A DNA stretch of 64,000 bases from Zizania palustris (Eukaryota > Streptophyta > Magnoliopsida > Poales > Poaceae). The position numbers and the translations under genes are program-made. Positions within the stretch are counted from its first letter, which is position 1; each line of letters begins with the position of its first letter. The stretch is from assembly GCA_019279435.1 (NCBI GenBank), contig JAAALK010000284.1, positions 21,754,390 to 21,818,389 on the forward strand, written 5' to 3'. Below the pieces are notes generated by a model. That model ran no database searches. It was not told where the DNA came from and saw nothing but the letters and a program-made list of their open reading frames with translations. This document shows positions 12,201 through 24,000 of this stretch, piece by piece.

Positions 12201-12394
12201 ACCCATGTCTTCATTCAAAAACCAAACACATTGATGTGCGCTTTCACTTTCTGCGGGATCAATATGAGAAAGGTGTCATTGACCTTGTTCATATTGATAC
12301 CCATCATCAGTTGGCTGATATTTTCACCAAACCCCTAGATCAGTCTACATTTGAGCGTTTACGAGGGGATTTGGGTGTTGTGTATCCTTTCTAG
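9205..12394 (+). pseudogene. SIRE-type copia pol (PR-INT-RT-RNase H), degenerate
   Basis: Domains follow copia order. The protease is WIMDLGCSRHMTG, in which the catalytic D-S-G is D-L-G (9241-9249). Then come the GAG-pre-integrase HHCC (LWKWHKRLGHLS to CHPCRHGKM), the integrase core with DTVGPAR, RSDNGSEF and QNGVVERKNR, RT with YVDDIIFGG (11443 on), and RNase H ending with the DTHHQLADIFTKPLD motif. Breaks are TAG at 9784, TAG at 11065 and a +1 shift near 11960 inside RNase H, after SDADFGGC. The last frame ends with TAG at 12392-12394. The protein is unlikely to be active because both the protease site and the reading frame are damaged. Confidence 0.9.
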
Positions 12395-13722
12395 GATATT
12401 TTGCGTCAGTTTTCTTTCTTCTTTACTTTTTTCTTGAGTCTTTTTGTATGTGTTCATATCTTGCATATTCACATATCACACGTTTGAGCGTGCTTCTGTT
12501 ATATGATTGAACTGCTTTACTCATTCTAGCTGGTACATGCTTTTGATTACTTGTCGATGATCATGCTTTGCTTCAGTTCACTTGATATGTCTGATATCTG
12601 TCATATGCATGGCTGTTATGCTTTAAATTTGAAAAATGATCACCATTGCTTCTGGTAACTAGCATGCGTAGGCTGAATGTTCTTGCTATCTGTTAACATG
12701 CCTGGTAGCTAGTTCCTGACTTAGATGCAAACATGCAACTTGGACATCTTTCTGCTTTAAAACATGGAAATGTGCGTTAAAAATGATAAAAATCAAGAAA
12801 AATGTAAATTCCATGCTTTTTATGCATAACTTGAAAAGATTCAGGTGGGTTTGCTTTGTCGCATTACATTGTTCTGGACTGCGTACCATAGCACTTTGGT
12901 ATGAACTAGGACAGTGTAGTGTCTGCCAAGACCAAATGTCTTAAGCTTCTGATGGTCCAGTTCTGGCCTAGGCTTGACTTGGTCGGTCAGCATAAGGTTT
13001 GACATGCAAATAACCCCTAGCAAAAATAAAAAAAGGGGGGAACAGAAAAAGCTTGAAAATTGAAATGATAACAAGTTTGCTGAAGCACTTTGTTTTTGGA
13101 CAATGCTTATCTTGGTAGATATCAGTTAGCTTTTGCATCTCATGCTTTACCTTGCTTGTCAACTGGAAAATGTGGTGATGCTTTTGTTTGCAAAAACTGA
13201 AAAATGCGTGCAAATGACTTTCTTTAGATATCATCTGTTGCACTGATCATGCCATGTATCGTTACAGTATGTCTTTTGTTGTATCTGTTAGATGTTGTAA
13301 TTGCAGTCAATCATATCTGAGAAGCATGCTTTCTACACACCTTATGCACTCCAGTTGAAATCACTGCATATTTTGAGGGGGAGTTGCATTTCAGGGGGAG
13401 TCTGTGTCTCTATTGAGTGCTTGATGAGTTCACTTGTCAACAAGGGGGAGAAAATTTGGGATCATAGTTTAAGGGGGGAGTTCTTACTCTGTTGATATCC
13501 TTGTTGTTCTGAATCGCACTCATTTTGAGCTTTTGCGTTTTGGTTAACCATAATGACCACTTCTTGCTTTTGTTCGGCTTTTGGTCATTAGGGTTAAACT
13601 TTTACCTTATTTTTCTTCTTCTTTGTTTTCTTGTGCTTTGTTTTCGGGTTTCCACATTTGTTCGCAGGTGCTGAAGAGCTGAAGAAGAGGAGTGTTGACA
13701 ATGCACTCATCAAGGGGGAGAT
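12395..13722 (+). other. Copia 3' untranslated region with repeated polypurine tracts
   Basis: This 1.3-kb non-coding stretch lies between pol and the 3' LTR. The motif GGGGGAG recurs near 13377, 13398, 13446, 13474 and 13714. The last (CAAGGGGGAGAT, just before the LTR) is the expected polypurine tract for plus-strand priming. Some SIRE elements have an envelope-like frame here; I see none. Confidence 0.75.
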
Positions 13723-14288
13723 TGAGGAGCCATGCTGAATAGCGTGGGCCTCATGGCTCCAGAAGTGATGAGTCATTGTCAACGATAGTCAAAGAGGACA
13801 AAAGAAGAAGAGATCTGTTGTTTCATGGGCCGCGTGTGACTCAGGTACACGGGCAGCGAGCGACTGTCGGGCAGAGGAGGCTGCGAAGTCGGGCTGGCCC
13901 AATCCGGGTACATGGGCCAGAAGCAGTAGAAGACCCACTGGGCTGTTGACCATGGTTGACTCAGGTACACGGGCGGTGAGTGATTGCTGGGCTAAGAGAG
14001 CTGCGGAATCGGGCCGGCCCAATCCGGGTACCTGGTGCAAAGTCGGTGGAGGCTTTGTCAGTTTCGGCACAAAACTGACGATCGTCGATCTTGTATCCGA
14101 CTGTCCAGAAGAGAAGCCGTAGTCGCTACGAAAGCTTAGCTTCCGGATAAGTCATCTGTAACTCTAGGCCCACAGTCAGTCAGTCGTGTCTGTAAAAATT
14201 CCTAAGGGCAGTAGAGTCTTTTCCTTTATTCTTGCGTCTGTAAAAAAACCCTAAGGGGCTGGTGGAATATTCCTAGTGGTGGGCAGCC

Positions 14289-14297
14289 TATAAATAG
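14289..14297 (+). promoter_or_regulatory. Putative TATA box of the copia LTR
   Basis: TATAAATAG within GCCTATAAATAGGACC, in the LTR 3' half as expected for the U3/R boundary. The corresponding boxes of the second copia are at 38683 and 47560. Confidence 0.6.
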
Positions 14298-14724
14298 GAC
14301 CCCAATCCCTAGGGTTGGACTACCCTTCTAGAAATCACTTTTTCAATCATCCCTTGGGTCATTTTGTTCCTGCGTGCTTTTTCTCTCTCCCTGTGTGCGC
14401 CGCCAGGCAACCTCCTGTTCTTCCTGAGATTCATTTGGCTCTTTACTGTTGGAAGCTTTTATTCCTATTGATTCTCATGCGCAGCACTTCATTTAAGGTT
14501 CTGTTGGTTCGGTTTGCACACAACTAATTTATTCCTAAGCAGAAGCTTCTCTGTGGCTTCTGTTTGTTCTTCACAAGAGTACTAGTTCTTGTGGCTGGTA
14601 GCAAGTAGTACTACTTTCCTGTAGCTACAGTATGCTAGTACTTTAGCCTTGCTTTTTCTTGCATAGCTTTTTGATCGAGTTGATAGGGCCAAAGTCCCTT
14701 TTCTTGTGTGAAGTCCAACTCTAT

Positions 14725-15180
14725 GAAGCAGACCTCGAATCTGCAAGCTTCAAATCTGCAGGCTTCGAATCAGCAGACTTGGAATCAGCAGACTTCGAAT
14801 CTGCAAGCTTCGAATCTGCAGACTTCGAATCAGCAGACTTCGAATCAGCAGACTTCGAATCTGCAGGCTTCGAATCTGCAGGCTTCGAATCTGCATACTT
14901 CGAATCTGCAGGTTTCGAATCTGCATACTTCGAATCTGCATACTTCGAATCTGCAGGCTTCGAATCTGCATACTTCGAATCTGCATACTTCGAATCTGTA
15001 GGCTTCGAATCTGCAACCTTCGAATCTGCAACCTTCGAATCAGCAGACTTCGAATCAGCAGACTTCGAAATCAGCAGACTTCGAATCTGCAACCTCCGAA
15101 TCTGCAACCTTCGAATCTGCAACCTCCGAATCTGCAACCTTCGAATCTGCAACCTCTGAAGCAGACTTCGAATCTGCAGA
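14725..15180 (+). repeat. 15-bp minisatellite (CTTCGAATCTGCAGA), about 30 copies, inside the copia LTR
   Basis: The unit is repeated with variants at few positions (GAATCTGCA or GAATCAGCA, then GGC, GAC, TAC or ACC, then TTC). Because 15 is a multiple of 3, all frames stay open and produce spurious pentapeptide-like frames on both strands (for example ESADF repeated). Confidence 0.95.
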
Positions 15181-15314
15181 CTTAGTCAATCTGTTCTCGC
15201 TTTGTTGTTTAGTTTTTTTTAAATGCGTTGGGTTTTGGGAGCAGGCCATTGATTCGAAAGAATTTTTTAGGCGCCCATTCACCCCCCTCTGGTCGCTACT
15301 TTCGGTCCTACAAG

Positions 15315-15326
15315 TGGTATTAGAGC
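15315..15326 (+). promoter_or_regulatory. Primer-binding site, one mismatch
   Basis: TGGTATTAGAGC, two bases after the LTR end. It differs from the usual tRNA-iMet site by one C to T change. Confidence 0.75.
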
Positions 15327-15377
15327 TTGGTTACGGTTTTTCCATACCTTAACCGGTTCTAAACCCCGGTAGTGACC

Positions 15378-15606
15378 ATGACGTCTCCTGGCAAGGTCTC
15401 GTCCTTGGAAGCCTATGGCTATAATTATTGGAAGACTCGCATGCGAGCCTATCTTATGAGCCAGGGTTCGGACATTTGGGATATTTGCGTTCACACCACG
15501 TTTGTCATATTGCTAGTTACTGAGTAGGGTACTGCTGGTATCATTGCTCAGCATCTGAACAACAGTAAGGCTGTGAACATTTTGTTTTCTGGTTTAGGTC
15601 CCACTG
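15378..15606 (+). pseudogene. SIRE-type copia gag, 5' portion, interrupted by a family A insertion
   Basis: ATG at 15378 starts MTSPGKVSSLEAYGYNYW and runs to NILFSGLGPT, with one in-frame TAG at 15525. It ends in CACTG at 15602-15606, directly followed by TGTAACAACCCC. The next residues of the same gag (EFECVSHL) are found at 6684, preceded by the same CACTG. The frame is preserved across that implied junction, and the homologous second copia has the same residue order without a break (GLSRSEFDRVQHL). Confidence 0.85.
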
Positions 15607-15700
15607 TGTAACAACCCCAAAATTAAAAGGGGAATAAAATAAAGGAAAAATAAAATCCCCGACATTTTTTGTTAATACATTGTTTGTTTTCTTTCAGTAT
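15607..15700 (+). mobile_element. 5' terminus of a Tekay-like LTR (family A), truncated
   Basis: It begins TGTAACAACCCC and then AATTAAAAGG, matching the start of the family A solo LTR read on the minus strand from 63648 (TGTAACACCCC, then AATTAAAAGG). The resemblance fades after roughly 60-100 bp; the true right limit is uncertain and could reach about 15950. The target duplication with 6679-6683 shows it is the left end of the insertion whose right end is at 6678. Confidence 0.6.
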
Positions 15701-18325
15701 TTCTGTTTGAGATTTTGGTCAATCTGACCATACAATACAAACATGGCACAACCACTTGCCACTGATGCATCTTTTCACCGGAAGTATTATTCAACAGTTA
15801 TAACTATGAAGCAACAATGTCGCCATTGCCCATTGGGGTCAACATGCATTTTCTTCACCGGACCCCATCACCTAGTGTGCCCCTGCAACCATTATAATTC
15901 AAATATGAAACAAGCCCTTGGTTAGTGTTTTGAAACAAAATCAGTAAATGAATAGTTCTACATTTTAGGTTAAGATTAACACAAGCTAGCAAAGAACACG
16001 ATTATATTAGCCAATCAATTTTGGCGAAACGAATTTCCCATTTCCTATATGGCTATAACATTTGAAAAATTAGTAAATTCTAATGTAGTAGTGATTTTCA
16101 TGTCAAATCCAACCAACTTAAGACTTGGAAAGCGGATGCATACATAACTGAAGCTTGTTGTCTGTGTCAGTCAAGATAGCATAATGCATTTCATTGTTGC
16201 AAAAGTTGTGAAAGTAAAATATGTGTTTCTGACATGAGGTCATCAGGAGGTTACAAGATAATACAGTGGAAGGAATTTAAGAAAATAAATTTTACAACTC
16301 TTTCGCCATAAGTTAATAAAAGGCAAACAATAACTTCAAAAACATCCAAAGTTCTAGGTACTGCAATGAGTATTGCAAGAGCAAGGTACCAGGAAAAGAT
16401 AGTCTTAGATGTGCTAGAAAACCAAATTGGACTGGTACTTGTTACCTGCAAAATGTACCAGCTAAAACTAATACCAGGAAAACAGAATTACTGATGGTAA
16501 TGATTTTTCAGTAGTCCTCATTATGAACTTGAATCGTCCAGAAATGATACTAATGTAAATTGGTGCTCTGTTTTTCAGTCCAATTCACTAAAAACTACTC
16601 GAATCCAACTATGAACAGAAATGTAAGCCAAGACAATTCATAAAAAAGTGTGCACGAAGCATAACTAATCTCAACAGAATACAATAGCTGACACATCAGG
16701 CCAAACTGAAATACAACAACAATAAACAATGCCACATCTTCCCATTAGTACCAGTGTAGCACAACAGAACACTTTATACTTCCATGCCCTCCATTGTCCC
16801 AATCCATTTCACGATTTTTATCTTCTGATTTTCTTAGCAATACTACAAACTAATATTTGTCACTATGAACAAAATATAATATACTAGTTCCTTGATGATG
16901 TAATTGTTGGTATAGCACTTGCTTCTCCCAACAACTGCTTCTCAAGTTTCTAGTGTAAGAAAAGAACTTTTTGGTGTAACCCATGAACTTACTGGCAACA
17001 TTTCATGAGGCAAGGGTGATTTCTATATCAATTGTCAATCGAGTTCATAAAATAACTACCTACTTTCAAGAATAAACCCACCTTGAACAACAAGGTAAAG
17101 ACGTAAAATACTTCAAATTTGGTGAGCAATGAAATCAGCAAGGTAGAGTACCTCTTTCAATTTGGTGAGCAATAAAATTACCAACCTAAAGAAATACTAC
17201 ATTGCACAAACTCCTCAAATGAGCACAAGCTTTTATGTTATGGGTTACATCTCAATAGATTTTGAGTGACTATATTTATTCTTATCCATAATTAGCTATC
17301 AAAGATAATTCAACTTAGATGTCAATGTCATCACATGAAATCTATCTTACATAAGGAATGGAAATATTTTTTTGTTTTTGACATTTCTGTATCTAGTCAA
17401 AATCAGTCTATGCAGAATATTGCAGTTAAAGAAGACACTTCCATCAAAAATTACATAGTATCAACAAGTCAAATAAAAATTGAGGTAATCCAAACAATGC
17501 TCCCCATGGAGAATGCCATGGTGCTCAGTACCTGACCCATGTCTATGCCACTAAGCAATCAAGAGGGCTATGCAGCAGTCTAATCACTTTGGAACTGTTA
17601 GAGAAGATCGGGATTGAGGACCTATCAACCTAACATTAGTAGGATGGTATTTGCCCAATCAGGAGCTAGTGCATGAGCATGCAGCAACAATAACAGAACA
17701 TCAGTTAATCAATTTAGTACCACCTCAGTAAACAAGATAGGGCCAAACCAACTTATAAACCAAGCTAGCCTGAACAAACTAACCTCAGCTTAAACCTTTT
17801 TTTGTGAAACGATGACAAGAGCAAAATCAAAGTTATTATACAGGTGAGGTCTATAAAAAAATAGGGTTAGGCATAGAACCCACCCACCTAGCACCAAGGG
17901 AAACAAGCCAACAATGGACCCAAACATTATTTACATCCCGTTCTACATGAAAAACGTAGCAAGCATCCTAAGTTGTGTTTGCCAATAACAATATAAATAA
18001 TTTTGAGTATTACTTAGGTAGCAATGTTTGCCAAAATCTGTTCATATCAACAAAATGTGGTATTCATTTGGTTGCTTATTTTTTCAGCACCCCAATCACT
18101 TTTGCAGCCTAATTCATTTTCACAATTCTTGACCTACCAAATTCATGGCCAAAGCTTAGCAATAGTAAGGTTCAGCACAAACCAAATAGCCCAAAACACA
18201 GTGGGATGGACATAATTCACTTGTTTTGGGAAAAAATAGCTGGCCAAAAAGGATTCCCACAGACATCATGATACAAAGGTACATCCCCTAAGCAGTAAGC
18301 ACATTCCAAATATCACACGGAACTA
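15701..18325. other. Intergenic, no feature supported
   Basis: AT-rich sequence with no open frame that looks like a protein. A hydrophobic minus-strand frame at 16251-16451 has no recognisable homologue or exon context. No RNA gene was seen. Confidence 0.5.
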
Positions 18326-18675
18326 GGTACCTGTTTGGTTCCGTAGTCCAAAAGTTTAGTCCCGTCACATTGGATATTTTGATGTTATTTTAGAGTATTA
18401 AATGTAGACTATTTATAAAAACATATTCATAATCGGTGGATTATTCACGAGACTAATCTAATGAGCCTAATTACGCCATGATTTGATAATGTGATGTTAC
18501 CATAATCATTTGTTAATCATGAATTAATTAGGCTTAATAAATTCGTCTCGTGAATAATCCTTCAATTCTGCAATTATTTTTATAATCAATTTATGTTTAA
18601 TTTTTCAAATTGATGTTTAAACATCCGATGTGACACGGACTAAACTTTAGTCCATGCATGGAACCCAATAACCCC
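18326..18675. mobile_element. MITE, PIF/Harbinger-like, 350 bp
   Basis: The imperfect terminal inverted repeats are GTACCTGTTTGGTTCC at the left and, reversed, GGGGTTATTGGGTTCC at the right, followed on both sides by a GTTTAGTCC motif. A 3-bp duplication CTA flanks it (18323 and 18676). Inside, ATTATTCACGAGACTAAT and its complement form a second inverted pair around TAATTAGGCTTAATAA. There is no coding capacity. Superfamily is inferred from target size and termini. Confidence 0.7.
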
Positions 18676-18878
18676 CTAGATGACTATATTGTATGTTTAC
18701 ATAAACAAGTTACAGGGTATAATAACTCATAACCTAAAGATATAAATGAAAGATAAGTAAAGAGATAGCCTCAAATAACAAACATAATCCTCATATAAAC
18801 ACAGATTTTTATCACCACGATGATGAATTGAAAATGATACATGCGAACAAAAAGGATTGCACAATTATCAAACAAATA

Positions 18879-19139
18879 CTCTTTCTATTTTATATTTTAA
18901 GTTCTTTGATTTTTAAGTCCAACTTTCTAACTTTGACCAAATCTAAAAAAATATATTATCATCTACAATATTAAATAAATATACTATTAATATATATTTT
19001 ATAATGGATCTAATAAAACTAATTTGATGTTGTTATACTTATTGATATATTTTATTTTTATATATAAATTTGGTTAAAGTTATATTGGTTCAACATATAA
19101 AAAATCAAACGTATAGTAATATTGATTGAACGGGGAGAA
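18879..19139. mobile_element. Stowaway-like MITE, about 260 bp
   Basis: It starts CTCTTTCTATTTTATA and ends TTGAACGGGGAGAA between TA dinucleotides, resembling the CTCCCTCCGTTC terminal repeat of Tc1/mariner-type Stowaway elements in degraded form. The interior is AT-rich. Confidence 0.65.
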
Positions 19140-19169
19140 TAACATCCACTTCTAATGTATATTTAATGT

Positions 19170-20066
19170 AAGTCAACGGCCCGAACAGAGAACATGAGTA
19201 TGATTTAATTTTGTGTCCATGGGTTCGGGTACCCGCTTATTCTCGGATCGAGCACATGTTTAGATTTAAACCCACGGGTATCTGTGGGTTTACTCGATTA
19301 CTTAAAATTATGTAGAGTACTCTCTCCCATTTTCATTCATTTCTCATGATAATGTTATGTTGAATTATATCGAGTGATTTTATCATTTTAAACTATGTAC
19401 TGCTAATATGATAATGTCTTATCTGTTATGAATTTTTAATTATATTTATATTATAATGTAATTCATGTAGAGTATAAATTAAACATGTGGGTTATTCGTT
19501 AGGTTTTGGGTACACGACAGATTCAGCTTTAGTTTTGAACTCATGAGTTTCGCGGATTCAATTAGGGATGACAGTTTTACCTGTGTGGGTATCTTATCTG
19601 ACAGACACGAGTTTAGATTTAATTTTGTGTCCATGGGTCCACGGGTTCGGGTACCCGCTTATTTTAGGGTCGAGCACATGTTTAGATTTAAACCCACGAG
19701 TATACACATATTTACCCAATTACTTAAAATTACATAGACTTTATCCCATTTTTCATTCATTTCTCATGATAATGTTATGTTGAGTTATTTTATCATTTCA
19801 AACTATGTACTGCTAATATGATAATTTCTTTTATGTTTTATGAATTTTTAATTATATTTATATTACAATATAATTTATGTAGAGTATAAATTAAACATGT
19901 AGGTTACCAATCAGATTTCAGGTACCCAACGGATTCAGATTTAATTTTGAATCTATGAGTTTCGCGGGTTCAAGTTTACATGGGTTTCACAGATTTGCTT
20001 CGCGGGCGGGTTGTCATTAAACCCGCAATCAAACCCACACGTTTCAGATCCGTTGCCATCCCTATT
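19170..20066. repeat. Two tandem copies of an AGGGATG-terminus non-autonomous element
   Basis: A block of about 360-390 bp occurs twice (from about 19205 and about 19618): GGGTTCGGGTACCCGCTTAT, then TTTAGATTTAAACCCACG, then a long AT-rich part with CATTTCTCATGATAATG. The second copy is bounded by AGGGATGACAG (19564) and TTGCCATCCCT (20052-20062), imperfect inverted termini typical of a small DNA transposon. The first copy lacks its left terminus. Confidence 0.6.
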
Positions 20067-21016
20067 GGGCATGAGCTTATGATAAAAATGATTTAGGTTA
20101 GTTTTGACAAAGAAATAAGTCAAAGATAAGTAAGTCCAAATTAAATTTGCTCAGTTGAAATGATAATCGAAACAAACTCTACACTAAGTTTAGCAAAATT
20201 TGGTGTGACAAAGTTTGACAGCGACCAAATAACCCCAAAATTTTCAAATACTCTAAAGTATTGGAAATATCATGGTCTACAAAACTGTGCTATTTGCTGT
20301 GTCAAACATTCCAATGTTTTAGATGGATTTTTTTGAGAAACCATGGTTTTACGTAAAAACTCCAAAAGTACTAATCTTGCAGTCTAGAGACTATACTCTT
20401 TTGTTCTATCAACTTTGGCTACTGCTCCATTATTCCAAAGACCAAGTTCCAAGCATCACATGACATGGATCCCAGGTTAGAACAAATGAACAATCTAGTG
20501 TAAAGTTGATCTTTTTCTAATGAATTTACAGAAAAAGTTTTTTTTTGTTGTGTATGGGCAAAACAGAAGGGAAATTATTGCATGTGCTTAAGCTGTACTA
20601 GGATCAATTCATGCTGGAAGCAACATTCAGTAGCGAAATAGCGTACATTCTCTTCAACACTTGTCGAGAAAATGAAGTGACCAATAATTTGGAGCACCTA
20701 AACAGATAAGAGATATATTTATTGCCATGTACAACAGGATAGTATCCAGTATGTAACACTTTCTGGCTGTCTTCCTGTATCCCAATCCTTCGTGCTGAAT
20801 ATATTGACAATGTAAACTGTACAATTAGTACTATGCATAGTCACTGCCGTTGCCAACGACTTTGACGGTGTCCAAATCATCTGACACTGTTGCTTTCATG
20901 TACAGAATGGTAACAAAATCTTGGTGTGACCACCCTTAAAGAATCGAGAAACTGTCCTGCTAGATCTGAATTCTGTTGAGTACACCTTGAGTAATTGTTT
21001 GTAGAAAATGTGACTG
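20067..21016. other. 3' flank of the malectin-LRR gene
   Basis: The part next to 21017 should include the 3' untranslated region of the minus-strand gene. No poly(A) signal could be chosen with confidence and no other gene is visible. Confidence 0.4.
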
Positions 21017-24000
21017 TTACCCCGGTGGTCTTGGAAAGAAGTGATTCCCGGGAAGAAACCTAATTAAACGAATGACATTAAGAGACATCCCATGGAAAAG
21101 TGATACGTAATACAGATTTTTGGCTGGAGACCAAGTAAGACCTACTTGTAAGTCAATCCTTGCTTGTACAGCAAGTTCAGTGGAACTGGACCAACCAGTT
21201 CATTGTTCTGCAAGAACCTGAATGGACAGGATTACAAAATTCAAGAAGCAGATGATATAGAATTACTTGTAGACCAATATCATATGGCAACAAAGAATAT
21301 AAGTGTGCATGCATGAACCCTGATGAAACTGACACAAAATGGCACAACTATGAACCTTGATGAAACAAACACAAAATAGTACAAGCATGAAACTAGATGA
21401 AACCGACAGTTAAATTGCATAGGAAGGTTAACAAGACTGTCAGGCCTAAACCGCAAGGAACAGCAGACAAAAGATAGTTTTTGTCCGGCTAATTGATCTG
21501 ATTTTTGATATGATTTTATTCCATTGAAGTGCTGGTACATATATATAGGGGAGAAACCAACCCCCCAAGTCCTATTCCTATTCGAACTAGGGCTGTTATC
21601 CAGCTAGCAAAACAGCTAGACATTCTAAATAGAGAGGATGTGCTGCTATAAATCCAGCACTATCTAAACTTAAACTAAGAAAAACTGGAAGCTTATCTTC
21701 TGCTATCTTAAAGAGATCACGCAGCATCACTTAACAAAAAGATATACGCCAGGTATTACTAGATCTGCGTAGATTCTACTAGATTCTTTCCTGATTTCAA
21801 AAAGATACATGCCATATTTGGTCTGGCGCAGGATTATTAATTAGGCAACAAAGACACTGACTATGCACAGAAAGTGGATTCCCTAATGCTTCAATCCATT
21901 TCTTTCAACAAGACAAAGCAGTGTAGAAACATCATCAACATCTTAGAAGCTGTGCAGGGCACAAATTGCAGAAAGCAGAAATACAATTAGCTACTTCAGG
22001 GTTACTCACATACATCTTAGGAATATATTGCCGATAAAATAAAATAAAGACATAATACCATGCAGTTATGGTGTATTCCATTTCCTTTCCTGTAAGTTGT
22101 TACTAAGAATGAGAGCTACTTTGTCAAACAGCACCACTCTCTTCATGCAACAGAGAAGCAAGGTAAAAGCATAAAAATTAAGTGGACTGACAATTGGCAA
22201 GGATGTACTATGGGTGATCTTGAACACTTGGCCACAGGCTTTGACAGCAAGGAACCGTGGTGGGGTTTTTGCAGATGGAGTGGAGAGAAGATGAAAATAA
22301 ACACCTTGTGTGTACAGGCCAAAGGGGTGTTAATAATTACTCCTTAAAAACTGAACTTGGGATGATGGGGTATCTACACCTTCGTTTACCATCAAGATCT
22401 TTTGTAGATAGATATGTGGGCATGTCACATGCGTGAGTTGTTTGGAATAACTTTTGAAGTATTTAGTTTTTGGTTAATCTCATATAGTCATGTTGCTAGT
22501 CAAGGAAAAAAAGGAAACATTGTTATACCACCTACTAAATGACCTAATGTAAAGCTTCAAATTCCTCTGCCCCACCTTAGAAAACATAGGCAGTTAATAA
22601 GAGTCCAAGTCTATAATTGAGAGTCCTAGCAGATTAATGAATAGAGTCAGAGTCAGAGTCATAATGAAGTCGGATTAGTTAGCAAGGTGTAGGCTCTATA
22701 AATAGGGTTGTATTCATAAAAAAATCAATAAATAAGAAGAAAGAAATCTAATCTCTCATCCCGTTCATCTCCCTCACCTAAGTCTACCTATCATCCTGAG
22801 CAACCGCCGCCGCCTAGCTATCGCGGTGTTTATCCCATCATGGGTTCAACTCATGACACATACTCTATAACTCTTTAATCTTTATTTCATCTAAGTGTGG
22901 TTACCTCAAACAATGAATTCCCTGGACAAATAAAAGTAAACTGGAGAGATTATATTGATAAAATATTGTATACTCTAAGTTGGGTCTTGGAAATTTCTAT
23001 AATTTAATTACGTATATTTCCATATTGCAGTGCATCATAACATACTAGCACCAACCACAGGTTCACATCTAATGTTAACTTTGCTATTTCGGTATTTCCT
23101 TCAAACACACACAAACCAGCTTTATGTTGAATCTCATCTATTTTTATGCCAAGGATAAATACCCTATCCAGGAGTTATATATGTAAAATTCAGATGACAA
23201 TATCATCTGCAAACAGAAAAATGTGAAATTATAATGTCAGGAAAAGTTATAAAAATAAACTCACAGCTCATGCAAGGTCGTAATTGTCCCCAATGTCTGA
23301 GGTACTGTTCCATTCAACTTGTTGTCTTGCAGGTGCCTACAAGATAGATCATTTTCCTAAGTACTGTATAAGTAAGCTTTAGTTATATAGTTTGAGAATG
23401 GAAAATCAAAGGCTAACTTACAGTCGTTGGAGACTCCTCAGTTTGCTGAGATTTGGAATAGGCCCAAACAAGTTATTGTTTGCCAGAGATCTGTTCATGG
23501 TGACAATGTTAATCTTGCTGTTTTATTCAATTTAATGCACAAATAACACTTACATATCAGTCAGAGAGGTCATATTTGCAATATCAGATGAAATATATCC
23601 AGAGAGGCCCATACTTGAAAAGTTCCTGGTGCACACCAATACAGAAAATTGTTACAGCAAAGGGGAAAGAATCAGATATTATAAGCATCATGAGTTCAAC
23701 TCACAATGAGATGACATTTGCTATTGAACTATCATCACAAGTAACTCCAGCCCAAGCATATCCATGAGGCATACATGGATCTCCATTCCAATCATCAGGT
23801 ATATTTTGAAGGCTTCTCTTAATACTCTCCAGGGCACGTGCTGTAAAAAAATTGTAGAGTCAGGATAATTTAATAAATAGAGACCTATGCAAACCGTTCC
23901 AAAATGGTAACTAATTATAGCAACTTTTAATGCAAAACATTATTCGATACTGGTACATATGCTCACAAAAATGTTTACTGGATGATTTGAGAACCCCTAA

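Larger units (their letters stand above)
13723..15312 (+). mobile_element. SIRE-type copia LTR with internal and neighbouring copia sequence on both sides
   Basis: The 1590-bp LTR starts TGAGGAGCC and ends GGTCCTACA. It has a TATA box, TATAAATAG, at 14289, a duplicated segment of about 110-130 bp (13831 and 13955 regions) and a 15-bp minisatellite. It is preceded by a polypurine tract and followed by a primer-binding site and gag. It therefore acts at once as 3' LTR of the body at 6679-13722 and as 5' LTR of a second, truncated copy. Confidence 0.85.

Noticed and set aside
12395..13722. An envelope-like gene after copia-1 pol
   Set aside because: No frame longer than about 90 codons in sense and no membrane-protein pattern; only polypurine tracts and conserved non-coding blocks.
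14659..15159. A 166-codon frame looking like a pentapeptide-repeat protein
   Set aside because: It is the translation of the 15-bp minisatellite; other frames on both strands are equally open, and it lies inside an LTR.
14725..15180. Regular short repeats as a possible CRISPR array
   Set aside because: Units are contiguous with no unique spacers, and the context is a plant retrotransposon LTR.
16251..16451. Hydrophobic minus-strand frame of 66 codons as a membrane-protein exon
   Set aside because: No neighbouring exons, no recognised family and weak codon character.
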